This document shows positions 25,089-36,533 of a stretch of DNA of 64,000 nt, piece by piece. The first letter of the stretch is position 1. Each line of letters begins with the position of its first letter. Under the pieces are notes generated by a model that was given only the letters and a program-made list of their open reading frames with translations, was not told the DNA's origin and did no database searches. A program made the translations under genes and the position numbers. The stretch lies in contig CM072340.1 in the NCBI GenBank assembly GCA_036874045.1, forward strand, positions 9,811,001 through 9,875,000, written 5' to 3'. Source of the stretch: Cymodocea nodosa. Taxonomy: Eukaryota; Streptophyta; Magnoliopsida; Alismatales; Cymodoceaceae.

Positions 25089-26806
25089 TGTAAGATTGTA
25101 TGGCTACACAAGAGGGAGGGCAAATTGTGTTTTTCAACATTTTCATTTATAATTGAAACTTCAATAATTAAAAACAAGTCAAGACATTGTTTTCATAAAA
25201 TCATTTTTATTCAAGGTTTCAATTACAATATATAATTCAATTCTCCTCAGAAATTGTAGATGCAATTATATCTCGATACCATATATCATCTAAACAATTT
25301 CATAACTACAAATAGAGAAAACTAATTTGCAAAATTTAAAACATTTCTCCCTGTTTGAGATCTTTCTTCTTCTTTTTCTTTTTCTTCTTTAGCAATTCTT
25401 CAGTGACGAATATATAGTCTTTCTCTACTTCACTGAATTTGCTTTCTCCTGATACTTTAAATCTTCAATGATATAAATCTGACCTTTTTATGCTTCACTG
25501 AACTTTCTTCCACCTGATACTTCAAGTCTTTAGTGACATAAATCTTACCTTTTTATGCTTCACTGAACTTTCTTCCATCTGATACTTCAAGTCTTCAATG
25601 ACATAAATCTTATCTTTTTATGCTTCACTGAACTTTCTTCCACCTGAGAGCTTTTCCCTGAAGAGGTGTTTTTGATCCCTGAAAAGATTTTTCTTTTGGT
25701 GTGCAGGGATAGTTTCATCCCCGAAAAGATTTTTCGTTTGATGTGTAGGGATAGTTTGATCAACGAGAATTCTATGCCTTTTATACTGTATCTTCATTTC
25801 ATGCATATCCTCCACGTTTAATCACTACGAGTTTTCCACTTCTTCACGTCTTTTCTTTTTCCTTCATCGAAATACACACGTTCTGACCCACATTTACATT
25901 TCGAATTTTGTTTAATCATCAGTCTTGGATCTCTGAAAAATTTCCTGCAAAATGAACTTTCTCGTCTAAAATTTTTCATCAGTGTAATAAGTAGTCATTA
26001 CTTTAATGTTAACTAAATGAGTAACACAAGTATATATATAACTTAACGTTTCTAACTTAACGAATTCCTCATGTGCTAATTCACGTGACAAGTACTATAG
26101 CTAACTCAACAAACTAAGTTTGTGGTGTTACGCTAACCCAACGAACCATCTCCGTGGTGTTACAATAACTCAACGAACTAGTAATAAACAAATATTTTTA
26201 TAATAAGAATTTTACCACGTGCAAAAATAACAGCATAAGTTTATAACGCTAACCTAACGCGTTGCCTTAGTGTTCAATATAGCAACTCAACGCATTTAGT
26301 TATGTTAACTTAATGAGTTAAACATGTGCACCTCACGTGATACAATATAACATTCATAACTTATAATTTCACCACGTGTATAACACTAACTTAACGAGTT
26401 CGTCTCTTCTTTTACTCACTAACTTAACGAGTTCTCACGTGACCTATTTTAACCATTAAGCCTCTAACTTAACGAGTTCTCACGTGACCTCTATACAAAT
26501 AACACTCTAACTTAACGAGTTGTCTAAACGTGCACTGTACATGATACATAAAATATAACTTTAAAATATATCATACTTTTCAATAAAAACACATGTTAAC
26601 TTAACGTTTAGTTAAATGAGAAATTAATGCAATGAAATGACTAGTTATTAACTTAGTATAATTTCAGATCCAATAGAGACAAGCATTTATATTAGTAAGT
26701 TTTTTCTGTATTAATTGATGATTTTAATTTCTTTTCACAAGCAATAGTAATTGAGCAAATATGATTATTTTCATTTAGCACACATCATCAAAACAAAATA
26801 CTCAAC
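25089..26806 (-). repeat. Sirevirus C 3' LTR (1718 bp)
   Basis: Sense TGTTGAG at 26806 to ATCTTACA at 25089. Contains the GTTRAGTTA/CACGTG array (about 26040-26530 as complement), TATA complement 25777-25785, two post-TATA hairpins (25675-25755), and three 60-65 bp repeats at about 25450-25640. Lacks the CCGAAA module. Confidence 0.88.
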
Positions 26807-26808
26807 AA

Positions 26809-26821
26809 TCTCCCCTTTTTT
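26809..26821 (-). other. Sirevirus C polypurine tract next to the 3' LTR
   Basis: Sense AAAAAAGGGGAGA followed by TTG, where the LTR begins. Standard position for plus-strand priming. Confidence 0.82.
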
Positions 26822-27155
26822 GATGATGACAAAACCATATTAAATCAATTAAGAAATATATTTAACTCAACAAAGAACCTTCATTGGATTAACTTTTAAT
26901 TCAACAAACACGTTTGTTGACTTAAGTTCACTTAAGCTTATTTCTATCGTTTGTGTAAATTTCACCTCTTAGAAATAAAACTTTCAGATGTCAATAATTA
27001 CATAAGTATCATTTCTCTTCCTTTCATTATATAATTTAATAACCATATAATTTTCTTTCAGATTACATTATCATCTATCAGATTACAATAACCATAAATA
27101 TCATCTCCCTTTATACTATATGCAATTAAAATCATAATCATCTTTTTATAACATT

Positions 27156-27168
27156 TCTCCCCCTTTTT
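27156..27168 (-). other. Second Sirevirus C polypurine tract
   Basis: Sense CAAAAAGGGGGAGA, about 350 bp upstream of the first. The same second tract occurs at 40897-40909 (D), 58358-58370 (I) and about 63844-63857 (H, complement). Its conservation fits the multiple polypurine tracts described for Sireviruses. Confidence 0.75.
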
Positions 27169-27348
27169 GTCATTAATCAAAAAGATAATGACAAAGAATA
27201 TATATAGTAAGAGAAAGATGTACAACAACTCTTTCTGTAAACAATAATAAGAATTGTAAACATTTACAGAAAAAAAATGTATTGTTCAATGAATCAAATA
27301 AGAAATACAAACATTATATTTGGTATTCATATACAAGCAAACAAACAA

Positions 27349-29604
27349 TTATCTATTCCTCCTAAGTATATCACTTATAGCATTACATATTTTATCTCCT
27401 AGATGCCTAATATCATTTCTGATGTCATTAAGCACTACATCTAAGTTAGGAGTTAGCTAGGGTGACTGTTCAGCTGGAACTGAATAACTTGGTTGTTGTT
27501 GTTGTATATGGTCTGCACAATCTATTGGTTGTTGTTGTTGAGGGTTATGCATGGCCTAGAATCGTTGCAAATCTTTTACACTAAATGCTCTCATGCCTTT
27601 AGTTTTAGAGGGCCAGTTGGATAAATTCAATTAACTTGCAAGGAGTCTACATACAACATCACCATAAAATAACTTTGAACTCATATGTTGTAGTTGAAAA
27701 GTGAAAACATCAAACCAATTGATTTGAATTCTATTCAGTAGGTCATAAGTTGCATATAAACAACTTCTGCTGACTTCTATATTGTGTCCAACTCTCTGAA
27801 ATAAATTTGCATGCAATATATTTGCAATAAACCTTGCCTCTACATTTAGATTTCCATTAATCTCATTTCAAAATATACATCTGGAATTTTTGATAAAGAC
27901 TGAATGTCCCATTCCAGTTGTCTAATCATGTCAAATCTGTTTGTAACAACACCTTCATTGTTTAATCCCAGAATTTCAAAAATTAACTCAAGAGACAATA
28001 TAAACTCTTATTGATTTATTTGAGTTTTCAGAAAATTTTCATTCTTGACCAGATTACTATAAAAAGTTGTAATAAGTTCTGTGTATTGCTTCCATTTCAT
28101 TCCAACTAGTAAGAATTGAATGAGTCCTTGATACTCAAATAGATCTCTTATTTCCATCAAATTTTTGAATTTTATTGGTTGAGCATGCAGAATCTGACAA
28201 GTAATTAGATTATTGTATTTCTGCAATGCTTCTTCAGATCTAAAATGAATTGAATTACCTTGAATTTTTAATACTGTACACACAGAAGGTGATACCTAAA
28301 GCCTTGATTCAGAATTTAATTCATCTTCAGGAACCTCTTCTTCAAAATGAATGTCATGTTGTTCCTTTGTGAAAATATTTTCTTAAAGCTACGTATGTAA
28401 GCTTGATTCTTCAGCTTCAACATTATAAGGAACATCTTCATTATGCTCAACATTCATTTGTTCAATCTCTATAGAATGATTAGAGTTCAATGTTTCCATA
28501 AATTCTACAGCCGGTGTATCTATCTGTAGTTGCTCATTTTGTTCAACAGATATCTCCATTGATACATGCTATGAATTCTCAGACTCTACTTCTATAGATT
28601 CCAAAGAAGGCTAGTTAACGTTTAGCTCTTCTAGAGTCTTAACTTTTCAATATCTGCTACTCTAAACAATTCAGCCTGTAACTAGTTACTGCTTCAACAT
28701 TGTCAATTATATTTGCAATAACTTGTTCAATGTCAAGTGCCCGATGCTTTAATTTGTCAATTTCTGCATCATCAGGACTTATACTAATAGAAAAACTTGA
28801 GCTCATATTTGACTTGTATTTCTTCTCAAGCTTTCTAGTAAGGGAAAATAAAGTCTCATTATCATCATCAGTTTTAGTATGCTCGGAACTAATGAGTTTA
28901 TCAGATGCACTATAAGGTACAATGTTTAGACATACATTGTCCTTTGGAAATAAATGCTCATCCGATTTTCCTTTTCCAATAGACTTTGTTTCTATAAACA
29001 TAATTTTTCTGACTTTCCTTCTTCTATAAAATTTCTGTTTCTCCTCTTCAAGTATTGCTGTTTTCTTTTCAAATTACTCCATAAAAGTTTTCTGCTTTAA
29101 TTCTTCAAAAACACTTTCTATTGCTATAGCCTTTCGAAGACTATCAACTTTTCTTTTATCTACAACAATATTTGATTGTATTTCTTCTGAATACAAAGGA
29201 GTAGGTATAGCAGATTTATGTTCTTCCTCAAATGCTTGTAGTCGTGTACCACTTATAAGAGTTTGAGGAATTCTATTTGATGAACCTACACCTTTTTCCA
29301 TATATTTTGCATACTGTTCCAAAAATGCAATTTCAGCACATTTCGTACGGTATTCTCTATCATATTTACTTCAAATCCCCATGTATGTAATACTTGCATT
29401 AGTATTATGAAGCTCTAATCTAACTTCATTTAGTATACCTTCAGGAAAGAAGTATTCACTATAAATTTTTGCTAACCTTTTGTCAACTTACAAAATTTTC
29501 TTAAACCAAACACATGGAACTTCATCATTATCTATTTCTTTTCCTTTTGCATCTTTACTTTTGCCTTTTCCTTTGCCATGACCTTTGTAGAACTTGGAGA
29601 CTAT
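27349..29604 (-). pseudogene. Sirevirus C env-position ORF (about 750 codons, disrupted)
   Basis: Aligned start at 29604-29602 is ATA instead of ATG. Order: basic N-terminus, helical region with EQYAKYMEK, Lys/Glu-rich coil (about 29100-29300), acidic Ser/Glu-rich middle (29001-28400), conserved block with RPIKFKNLMEIRDLFEY (28150), then LLNRIQINWFDVF (27740), a Gln-rich stretch and a C-terminal DIRNDIRHLGD-like helix. Open pieces are 29322-29074, 29001-28657, 28283-28008 and 27816-27631; single-base losses near 28650-28690 shift the frame. No signal peptide or membrane helix is visible, so envelope describes position only. Confidence 0.82.
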
Positions 29605-32600
29605 TGTCGTAGGTTGTAATAGCAACAAGCGGGAAAGATTTTCTTGACAAAGTTTACGAATAACCTAAGTACCCATGTATTAAGTGTTTAAATAGGGTTT
29701 TAGGCGAGTAACACAACGTGTATAGAAGTCGGGTTTAGATATTAAATGAATATTGAATAAAGTTTATTCAATCAAGGTACCCAAACTATTTAGGCATAAC
29801 TTGTTGAGTTAACTAACCTAACAAGTAAAACCCTGTCTAGAGGTAGTTTTACACGTTACCTTATATAACATAACGTTTAGTTAGTATACTTTACCAAAAA
29901 CAAACAAGTTTCAGATGCTTTCTACTGAAACCTTCAGAAGACAACACACATGCTACACTTAACATTATCTTGAGAACATTGTAAACTATTCTAAAATTCA
30001 CTTCTTATGAATCTAAAATAGTTTGTTCGTATTTTTAAATTGTTTCATCAAGATCTTAAGGGAACTAAACTTAGATTAACCAAGTTTTGTATTCTGAATT
30101 ATATTAATCTATTTTGAACATTGTTAATCCTCCCCCTACAAATATACTTCAAATATATTCAATAACATACAAAATATACTTGTATAACAATAGATGTTAA
30201 GTATAACTAGACTTTTAAATTTTGTTTTCAGAAACTTCCATTATTCTGAATTCATCAAAAATGATTTCCAGAATCTATTTCTACTATATATGAATCAAAA
30301 CACAACTTTGAACTCAATATGATTAATTCAAGGAGAATAAAAGAATGTATCTCAAAGAAATGTTTTCAAAAGTACTAATGTTGATTCAATAAATCAGTAG
30401 TCATATTGGTAGAAACTATATTCGATTCAAAGATATTTGTAATTAATGAAACTTTTTTTTTTTTTTCAAAATAGTAAATATTCATAATTTTCTTTAAAAG
30501 TTAGTTTGAAAAGCTTGAATCATACAAGTGTTTTCTAATGTACCCATGTAATGAGCTTTCAGTCAACAATCCTAGATCTGCTCAGGACCTTAGGTTGTTA
30601 GATTTAAAGAATCCTTTTTTAGGACAACAATCCTTATATACTGTAAGGAAATTTGTTGTATTTAGAATTAAAACACGAAAATCCAAAATTTTACATTTAT
30701 AAACCGCAAGCGCACAATACCTATTGTATTAAGCATATGCAAGAGCAGGTCGATCCACAAGAAGCTTGTCTTAAACGAATTCAAGGAAATAAATGCTTAG
30801 CAAAATATTCACATCACTAAAACCATGATAAAAAATTTAATTACATATTAATAGGTAATAATTACATAAATATGATAAAGAGTTCAAGTATCATCATAAA
30901 TCCAAAAAGCTCCTAAGGTTAAACCTTAGGAAACTTAAGAAAATTAATAAGTTTCGTCTTTGCAATTACAGAAATTAAGCTCAACTTTTAACTCTCCTTA
31001 CATCCAACCTGGATATTGAAAAATCCAGAGAAAATATTGGTTGTAAAGATCCTCAAGTCATCCTTGAAATGAAAGTAATTTCATAGACTAAATCATTATA
31101 AATGTCTAGAAGTATTGTATTTACTGACAGGGCGCAGAACCGTTATGTAAACTTTCCAGAAACGCACCTTTGGTACAAAAATCATAACTCGGTCAAAACT
31201 CCATGAAATCCGGCGAAATCAGAGGGCTTTGAACAAAGACTCGTACTACTAATATGAAAAATTAACAGAACAGCTTTCCATAAAGTTTGCAGTGCAGGAA
31301 ACACTAAGGTGTTGAGCACTGAAACTGGAAGCCGAATAGGAATTCAAAATTGATGCAACCTCTGATAAAAAAATCAAAAACCAACGAAATACATTCTAAA
31401 CAAATACAAAAATTACATGACTGTAATCTACACGAAATTTCTTACAAAATAGACTCAAGAAACACTAAAAAACTCTACCAAAAGCGTCTTTTATGAAAGG
31501 AGTAATGTAGGGCAGGATTCTGTTTGGCTAGAATTCGGAACTACAAAAATCTGCTCCCTTCCTAACTTGCTCTCCGAAATCACAGAAAATATCTCTACCT
31601 ATAATAACGATTTCTCCCAACATAGGAATTGAAAAATCATGTAAAAATATGAACCGGAAAGGGTTTCAAGTTATCTAAAAGTACACGGTGATTTTAAAGT
31701 CTAAATCATTTTCAATTGAAAATAATATTAAGCCCTAGTAAGGTGCGCAAAACGATCTTGAAATAATGCAAAACACGCACTCACAGTAAAAACTCGATAA
31801 CTTTATCAATTCTTCATAAAAATCTATGAAATCACCGCTGAATGAAAGTAGACTTATCAATCTAATAAAACACTTACAGATCTTAAAAACATATTGCACA
31901 GAGGGAGAAATCGCATCAGACATTTCTGCAAAACTACTGATCAAAAATGTGATTTCGAATTGCGAATACACTCTTTGTATAAAATGGAAAAATCAAACCA
32001 AACATGCTCGAAAAATTAAACAAAGTATACAGAAGGAATCATCTTTTATTTCTCTACAAAAAAAAGGATTAAGAATTGATGAGAAACATTGAGAAAAACT
32101 CGATTTACAAAGAAAACAACACAAGGAAAGTTTTGTCTTTACAGTAAACGAACACCTTGACTACATGTATTCACATATCTACACGAAAATCATTCATTTT
32201 CAGAGGCAAGTTTCATTAAATGAACTAAAATTTTTACAACATAAAAATGAAGATTATACTACTAAAAATAAACCTAAACATGCAAAGACATATGCAATAC
32301 ACAAACAACATCAAACACAATGATAAGACACAACATATGCAAACATAATGTTAGTTTTTGGTCAACCCACTCCAAGTTATACCTTTAAATCTCCAACACC
32401 TTGAAGTAAGCTCCTGAAGTTGGCCTCCCTCACGTCCTCAAGACTCCAACATGGCCTGTCACACCATGTTTTCCTCTTGAAATACTAAGGGGCTTCAAGA
32501 TTTCACCAAAGGATGAAGGCAACAAGCTTCCTTCTCATGGACGTCCACCAACCATGCCCTAGTTGGCTCCTTCCTTGCTTTCTCCACGCATTTCACCTCC

Positions 32601-33827
32601 AAACCGGATGAAGAGGCCTCTCCACAGGAGGTTCCTACTGTCCTCCATGCAAGAAAGTTGTACACCGAAGAGGAAGGGGAGTTGCACCCAACAAAATCAC
32701 CTTCTATGCATCCACGTCCTTCCTTGGAGCTTCCACGAACACGCCTCCCTTGGGTCCAACTTGCTCTCTCCACGCACCACCGAAATCAGCAACACCAGAG
32801 AGGAAGTAACTTGCTTCCAAGGAGCTTTGGCCGCCGGTAATCCAAGGAGAAGAAGGAGCCACGTTTTTGCTTGGAGAGGAGAAGACAAAACCTAGTTTTG
32901 AGTTGTCCTTCCCTTTAAATAGACTTGGTAGTTGATCTCTTCCTTGGTAGATCCAATGGTTGAGATTCATCCATCTTATTTCCTTTAGATAACCTTTAAA
33001 ACTTAAGCAAACAAGTTAAAATATAACAAGAAGAAAACATATAAGACATCTAAGTAAAAAATCACTATTCATTCCCATGATCATTAAGTTAATAATTAAC
33101 AAAAGGGTTAAGTTGTGCAAATTTAAGTCATTAAATCTCATAATCATGCATACTCATGTAAATGCCTATGTGATGATATTTCAATTATAATCATGCATTA
33201 TTTAACATTTAATTCATAAGAAGCACAAATAATATCACATAAAAATGCACAATTTTACTCCTTACACATACCTATATGCTCAAGTACAAAAGGCTCATGA
33301 TCAAACTGATCAATAAACTCTCAAAGATTTTCAATTTATAAGCACTTTTCATTTTAAGCATAATATATATGTATTCCATTAATACAGATGCAATAAAACA
33401 CAAATCTCATACAATTTTTACATCTATGATTTTACTAAACATATGAATCAGTTTCAATAAGCTCATACTTTTGATTAATAGTTTAATATGATTTACATAT
33501 AACTTATTCTACAAGTTTAATCAATCAAGTCAAATTTATGTATGATCATATGCACTTTCCTCGATTCAAAGAAAGCACTTAATCAAAATTTCAGAATTTC
33601 AGAAGTATTTAATGATTTTCATTTACACTTCCACTTAAAATCATAAAACCATTAAAATTGATAACCTACTTAAAATCAATAAGATACTACTATGATTTTA
33701 CAATAAATACATAGTATCTTAAGCAGTAGTTTAGATATTACTTAGATATTTATGATAAATATATAATATCTATGAGGTGAACAACATCATCAATAATATT
33801 TATCTTTTTATGTGGAGTTTAAGCATT
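29605..33827 (-). other. Sirevirus C pol-env spacer, split by K
   Basis: Spacer homologous to 54723-55949, in two parts: 33827-33267 and 30641-29605. It holds the motif palindrome (about 29805-29835), a TTTAAATA box at 29688-29695 upstream of the env start, and the internal polypurine tract near 30130. No gene. Confidence 0.8.
30642..33266 (-). mobile_element. K: 2.6 kb solo LTR, probably gypsy Tat/Athila class
   Basis: Ends TGTAAGGA...TCCTTACA (8 bp inverted termini, TG..CA) flanked by TATAC (30637-30641) and CATAC (33267-33271), a 5 bp duplication with one change; removal restores the C spacer. The block CGCAAGCGCACAATACC...CAGGTCGATCC near 30700-30755 is the antisense of the conserved 3' part of gypsy Tat/Athila LTRs (compare 47930-47960), so K reads on the minus strand. 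A TATA-like TATTTAAAGG lies at about 32913-32922 on that strand. No polyprotein is present. A GC-richer stretch (32360-32910) carries overlapping short ORFs on both strands with no recognisable domain. Confidence 0.78.
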
Positions 33828-36530
33828 TTACAAATCACATAGCCTACAAATACCCAAATTTAATCTTATGTTGCAGAATGTATTTTCATCTAAAGGTTTT
33901 GTAAATATATCAGCTAATTGATTTTTACTAGACACAAATTCTAATTTAATTTTTCCTTTAATTACGTTATCTCTTAGAAAATGATGTCTAACCTCTATAT
34001 GCTTTGCTCTAGAATGTAATATAGGATTTTTGGAAAGATTTATTGCAGAACTACTATCACAATAAATCTCAGTTGTATCATAAGATAATCCAAAATCTTC
34101 TAAAGTTTGCCTTATCCACAGAATCTGAGTGCAACACAGTGCATCAGCAACATATTTAGCTTCTGTAGTAGAAAGTACTACATAGTTTTACTTTTTACTA
34201 AACCATGACACCAAATTATTTCCCAATAATTGACATGTGTCACTAGTACTTTTTCTATCAGATTTAGATTCTGCATAATCAGCATCAGTATATCCTATAA
34301 GATTAATTGAACTATCCTTAGAATAATACAGTCTGAAATTTTTAGTTCCTTGTATATATCTAAATATTCTTTTAACTGCAATTGAGTGTGATTCTTTAGG
34401 ATTAGATTGAAATCTAGCATAACCACACACAGCAAACATAATATCAGGTCTACTAGCAGTCAAATAAAGTAAAGAACCAATCATACTTCTGTATTTTCTT
34501 TGATCTATTGATTTTCCTATGTCATCAATATCTAACTTTAAAGAAGTACTCATAGGAGTTCCTCGAATCCTTGTATCATTAAAATTAAATTTCTTAAGCA
34601 TTTCATCTGCATATTTTTCTTGATTTAAAAATATACCTTTATCCATATGCTTAATTTGAAGTTCTAGAAAATATGAAAGTTCTCCTATCATACTCATTTC
34701 AAACTGATTAGTCATCTCTTCAGAGAATATTTTTATCAACTTATCAGAGGTTGCTCCAAAGATTATATCATCCACATATATTTGAATAACAATATGATCT
34801 TTACCATCTCTTTTGATAAATAGAGTATGATCTACTTTTCCCATGATATAACTTTGTTCAATTAAAAAAGTAGATAATCTTTCATACCATGATCTAGGTG
34901 CTTGCTTCAAACCATATAAGGCTTTCTTCAATTTATACACAAAGTCAGGATTTTTAATATCTTCAAATCAAGGTGGTTACTTTACATAAACTTCTTCATT
35001 AATTAAACCATTTAGAAATGCACTCTTGATATCCATTTGATATAGTTTAAAATCCATATAACAAGCATAGGCCAATAATATTCTAATACTTTCTAACCTA
35101 GCCATAGGAGCAAATGTTTCATCATAATCTAGTCCTTCTTCCTATGTATACCCTTGTGCAACTAATCTAGCTTTGTTCCTTATAACTTACCAGTTTCGTT
35201 AGTTTTGTTTCTAAATATCCACTTTGTACCTATTATGGACTGATTTTCTAGTGGAGAGACTAATTCCCAAACATCATTTTTGATGAATTGATTTAGTTCT
35301 TCTTGCATTGCCACTATCCAATTTTCATCAGATAATGCTTCTTCTATATTCTATGGTTCCACCATAGAAACAAACATACACATACTATTTAAATTTACTA
35401 AAGCTCTAGTTTTAACTCCCTCATTAATATTACCAATGACTTGAGTAATGGGATGTGATGAAGAATAACGCCAATTTCTCTTATTTTCCTCAATATTCTC
35501 ATCAACATCTAAGGGTCCATCACTTTCATCATTAGTTTGATCACCTAAGTTCATATTTTTGATTTTCTCAGATAAATCTTCATTCTCTCTATTGATCTCT
35601 AACTCTTTTGGGAAATTGATCATATCATCATTATCAACTTTAGATTGAGATTCACTAAAAGAATTTTCATTGAAGCTTACATAGAGGGTTTCTTCAATAC
35701 TTCTAGAAGTCTTGTTATATACTCTATAGGCTTTACTTCTAGTAGAGTAACCTACAAAAATTCCTTCATCTGCTTTGGCTTGAAATTTATCCCTTTTATC
35801 CTTAGTATTAAGAACAAAACACTTGCAGCCAAATGGTTTCATATAGGAAGTTTTTGGAACTCTATTAAACATAATTTACCAAGACTCATGATTCTTATTG
35901 GTCCAAATAGATCCATATGTATAAGTTCTAAGACTCTCTTGCTTGAAATATCAGTTTTGGATTTAAAAGAGTTTTTGTGAAGTTTACCTAACTCACATGC
36001 ATCACACATAAAGTCCTTTAAGTATTTAATCTTTGGTAAACCTCTCACTAAATGTTTTCTAGATAGTTTATGTAACTGTTTCATATTTATATGCCCAATC
36101 CTTCTATGCCACAGATATGCATCACTAGTTTCAGCTAGCAAACATGAATTTAAATCAACTACACTAGAAGGTAAAGATAAAATACATACAGAACCTTTTC
36201 TTTTAGCAATAAACTTAATTTCATCTGTATTTTTATCAATAATTTTGCATACATTATCTTCAAACACTACATAATATCCATTTTCAGTTAGTTTTATAAC
36301 ACTCAGCAAATTAAATCCTAGGTTTTCTACATATAGTACATTCGAAATAACACAAGTCAGAGTTATTTTAACATTGCCTATACCTATGATTTTATCTTTG
36401 CTTTTGTTTCCAAATGTTACACTTCCTTTCATAGTATTTGTAAAATTTTGTAGTAGACTTTTCTATCTAGTCATGTGACTTGACACTCCACTATCTAAGA
36501 TCCATTTTGATGTTGTTCCTCCTGCAAAAC
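33828..36530 (-). pseudogene. Sirevirus C pol, integrase core deleted
   Basis: RNase H end at 33828-33830 (stop), RT with YVDDIIFG near 34775, and the integrase C-terminal part at 35872-35351. The GAG-pre-integrase part is at 36432-35880 (LWHRRIGHIN, HMDLFGP). Near 35875 the sequence jumps from FGPIRIMSLG to the region of FNRVPKTSYMKPFGC. Compared with B (18316-18727) about 412 bp are missing, including the second Asp and the Glu of the catalytic triad, and the frame shifts. Other stops replace Gln, Lys or Gly codons near 34190, 34965, 34977 and 35355. Non-functional. Confidence 0.88.
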
Positions 36531-36533
36531 AAA

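Noticed and set aside
25618..25815. Short ORFs with repeated KKNLF motifs (also near 39494, 52879, 59544, 60444) as a repeat peptide gene
   Set aside because: They cover the post-TATA hairpin units of the LTRs; the peptide repeats follow from the DNA repeats, and frames differ between copies.
32495..32970. Overlapping ORFs of 60-110 codons in the GC-rich part of K as a host gene
   Set aside because: They overlap on both strands, show no domain, and lie inside a solo LTR with clear ends; open frames are expected in GC-rich DNA.
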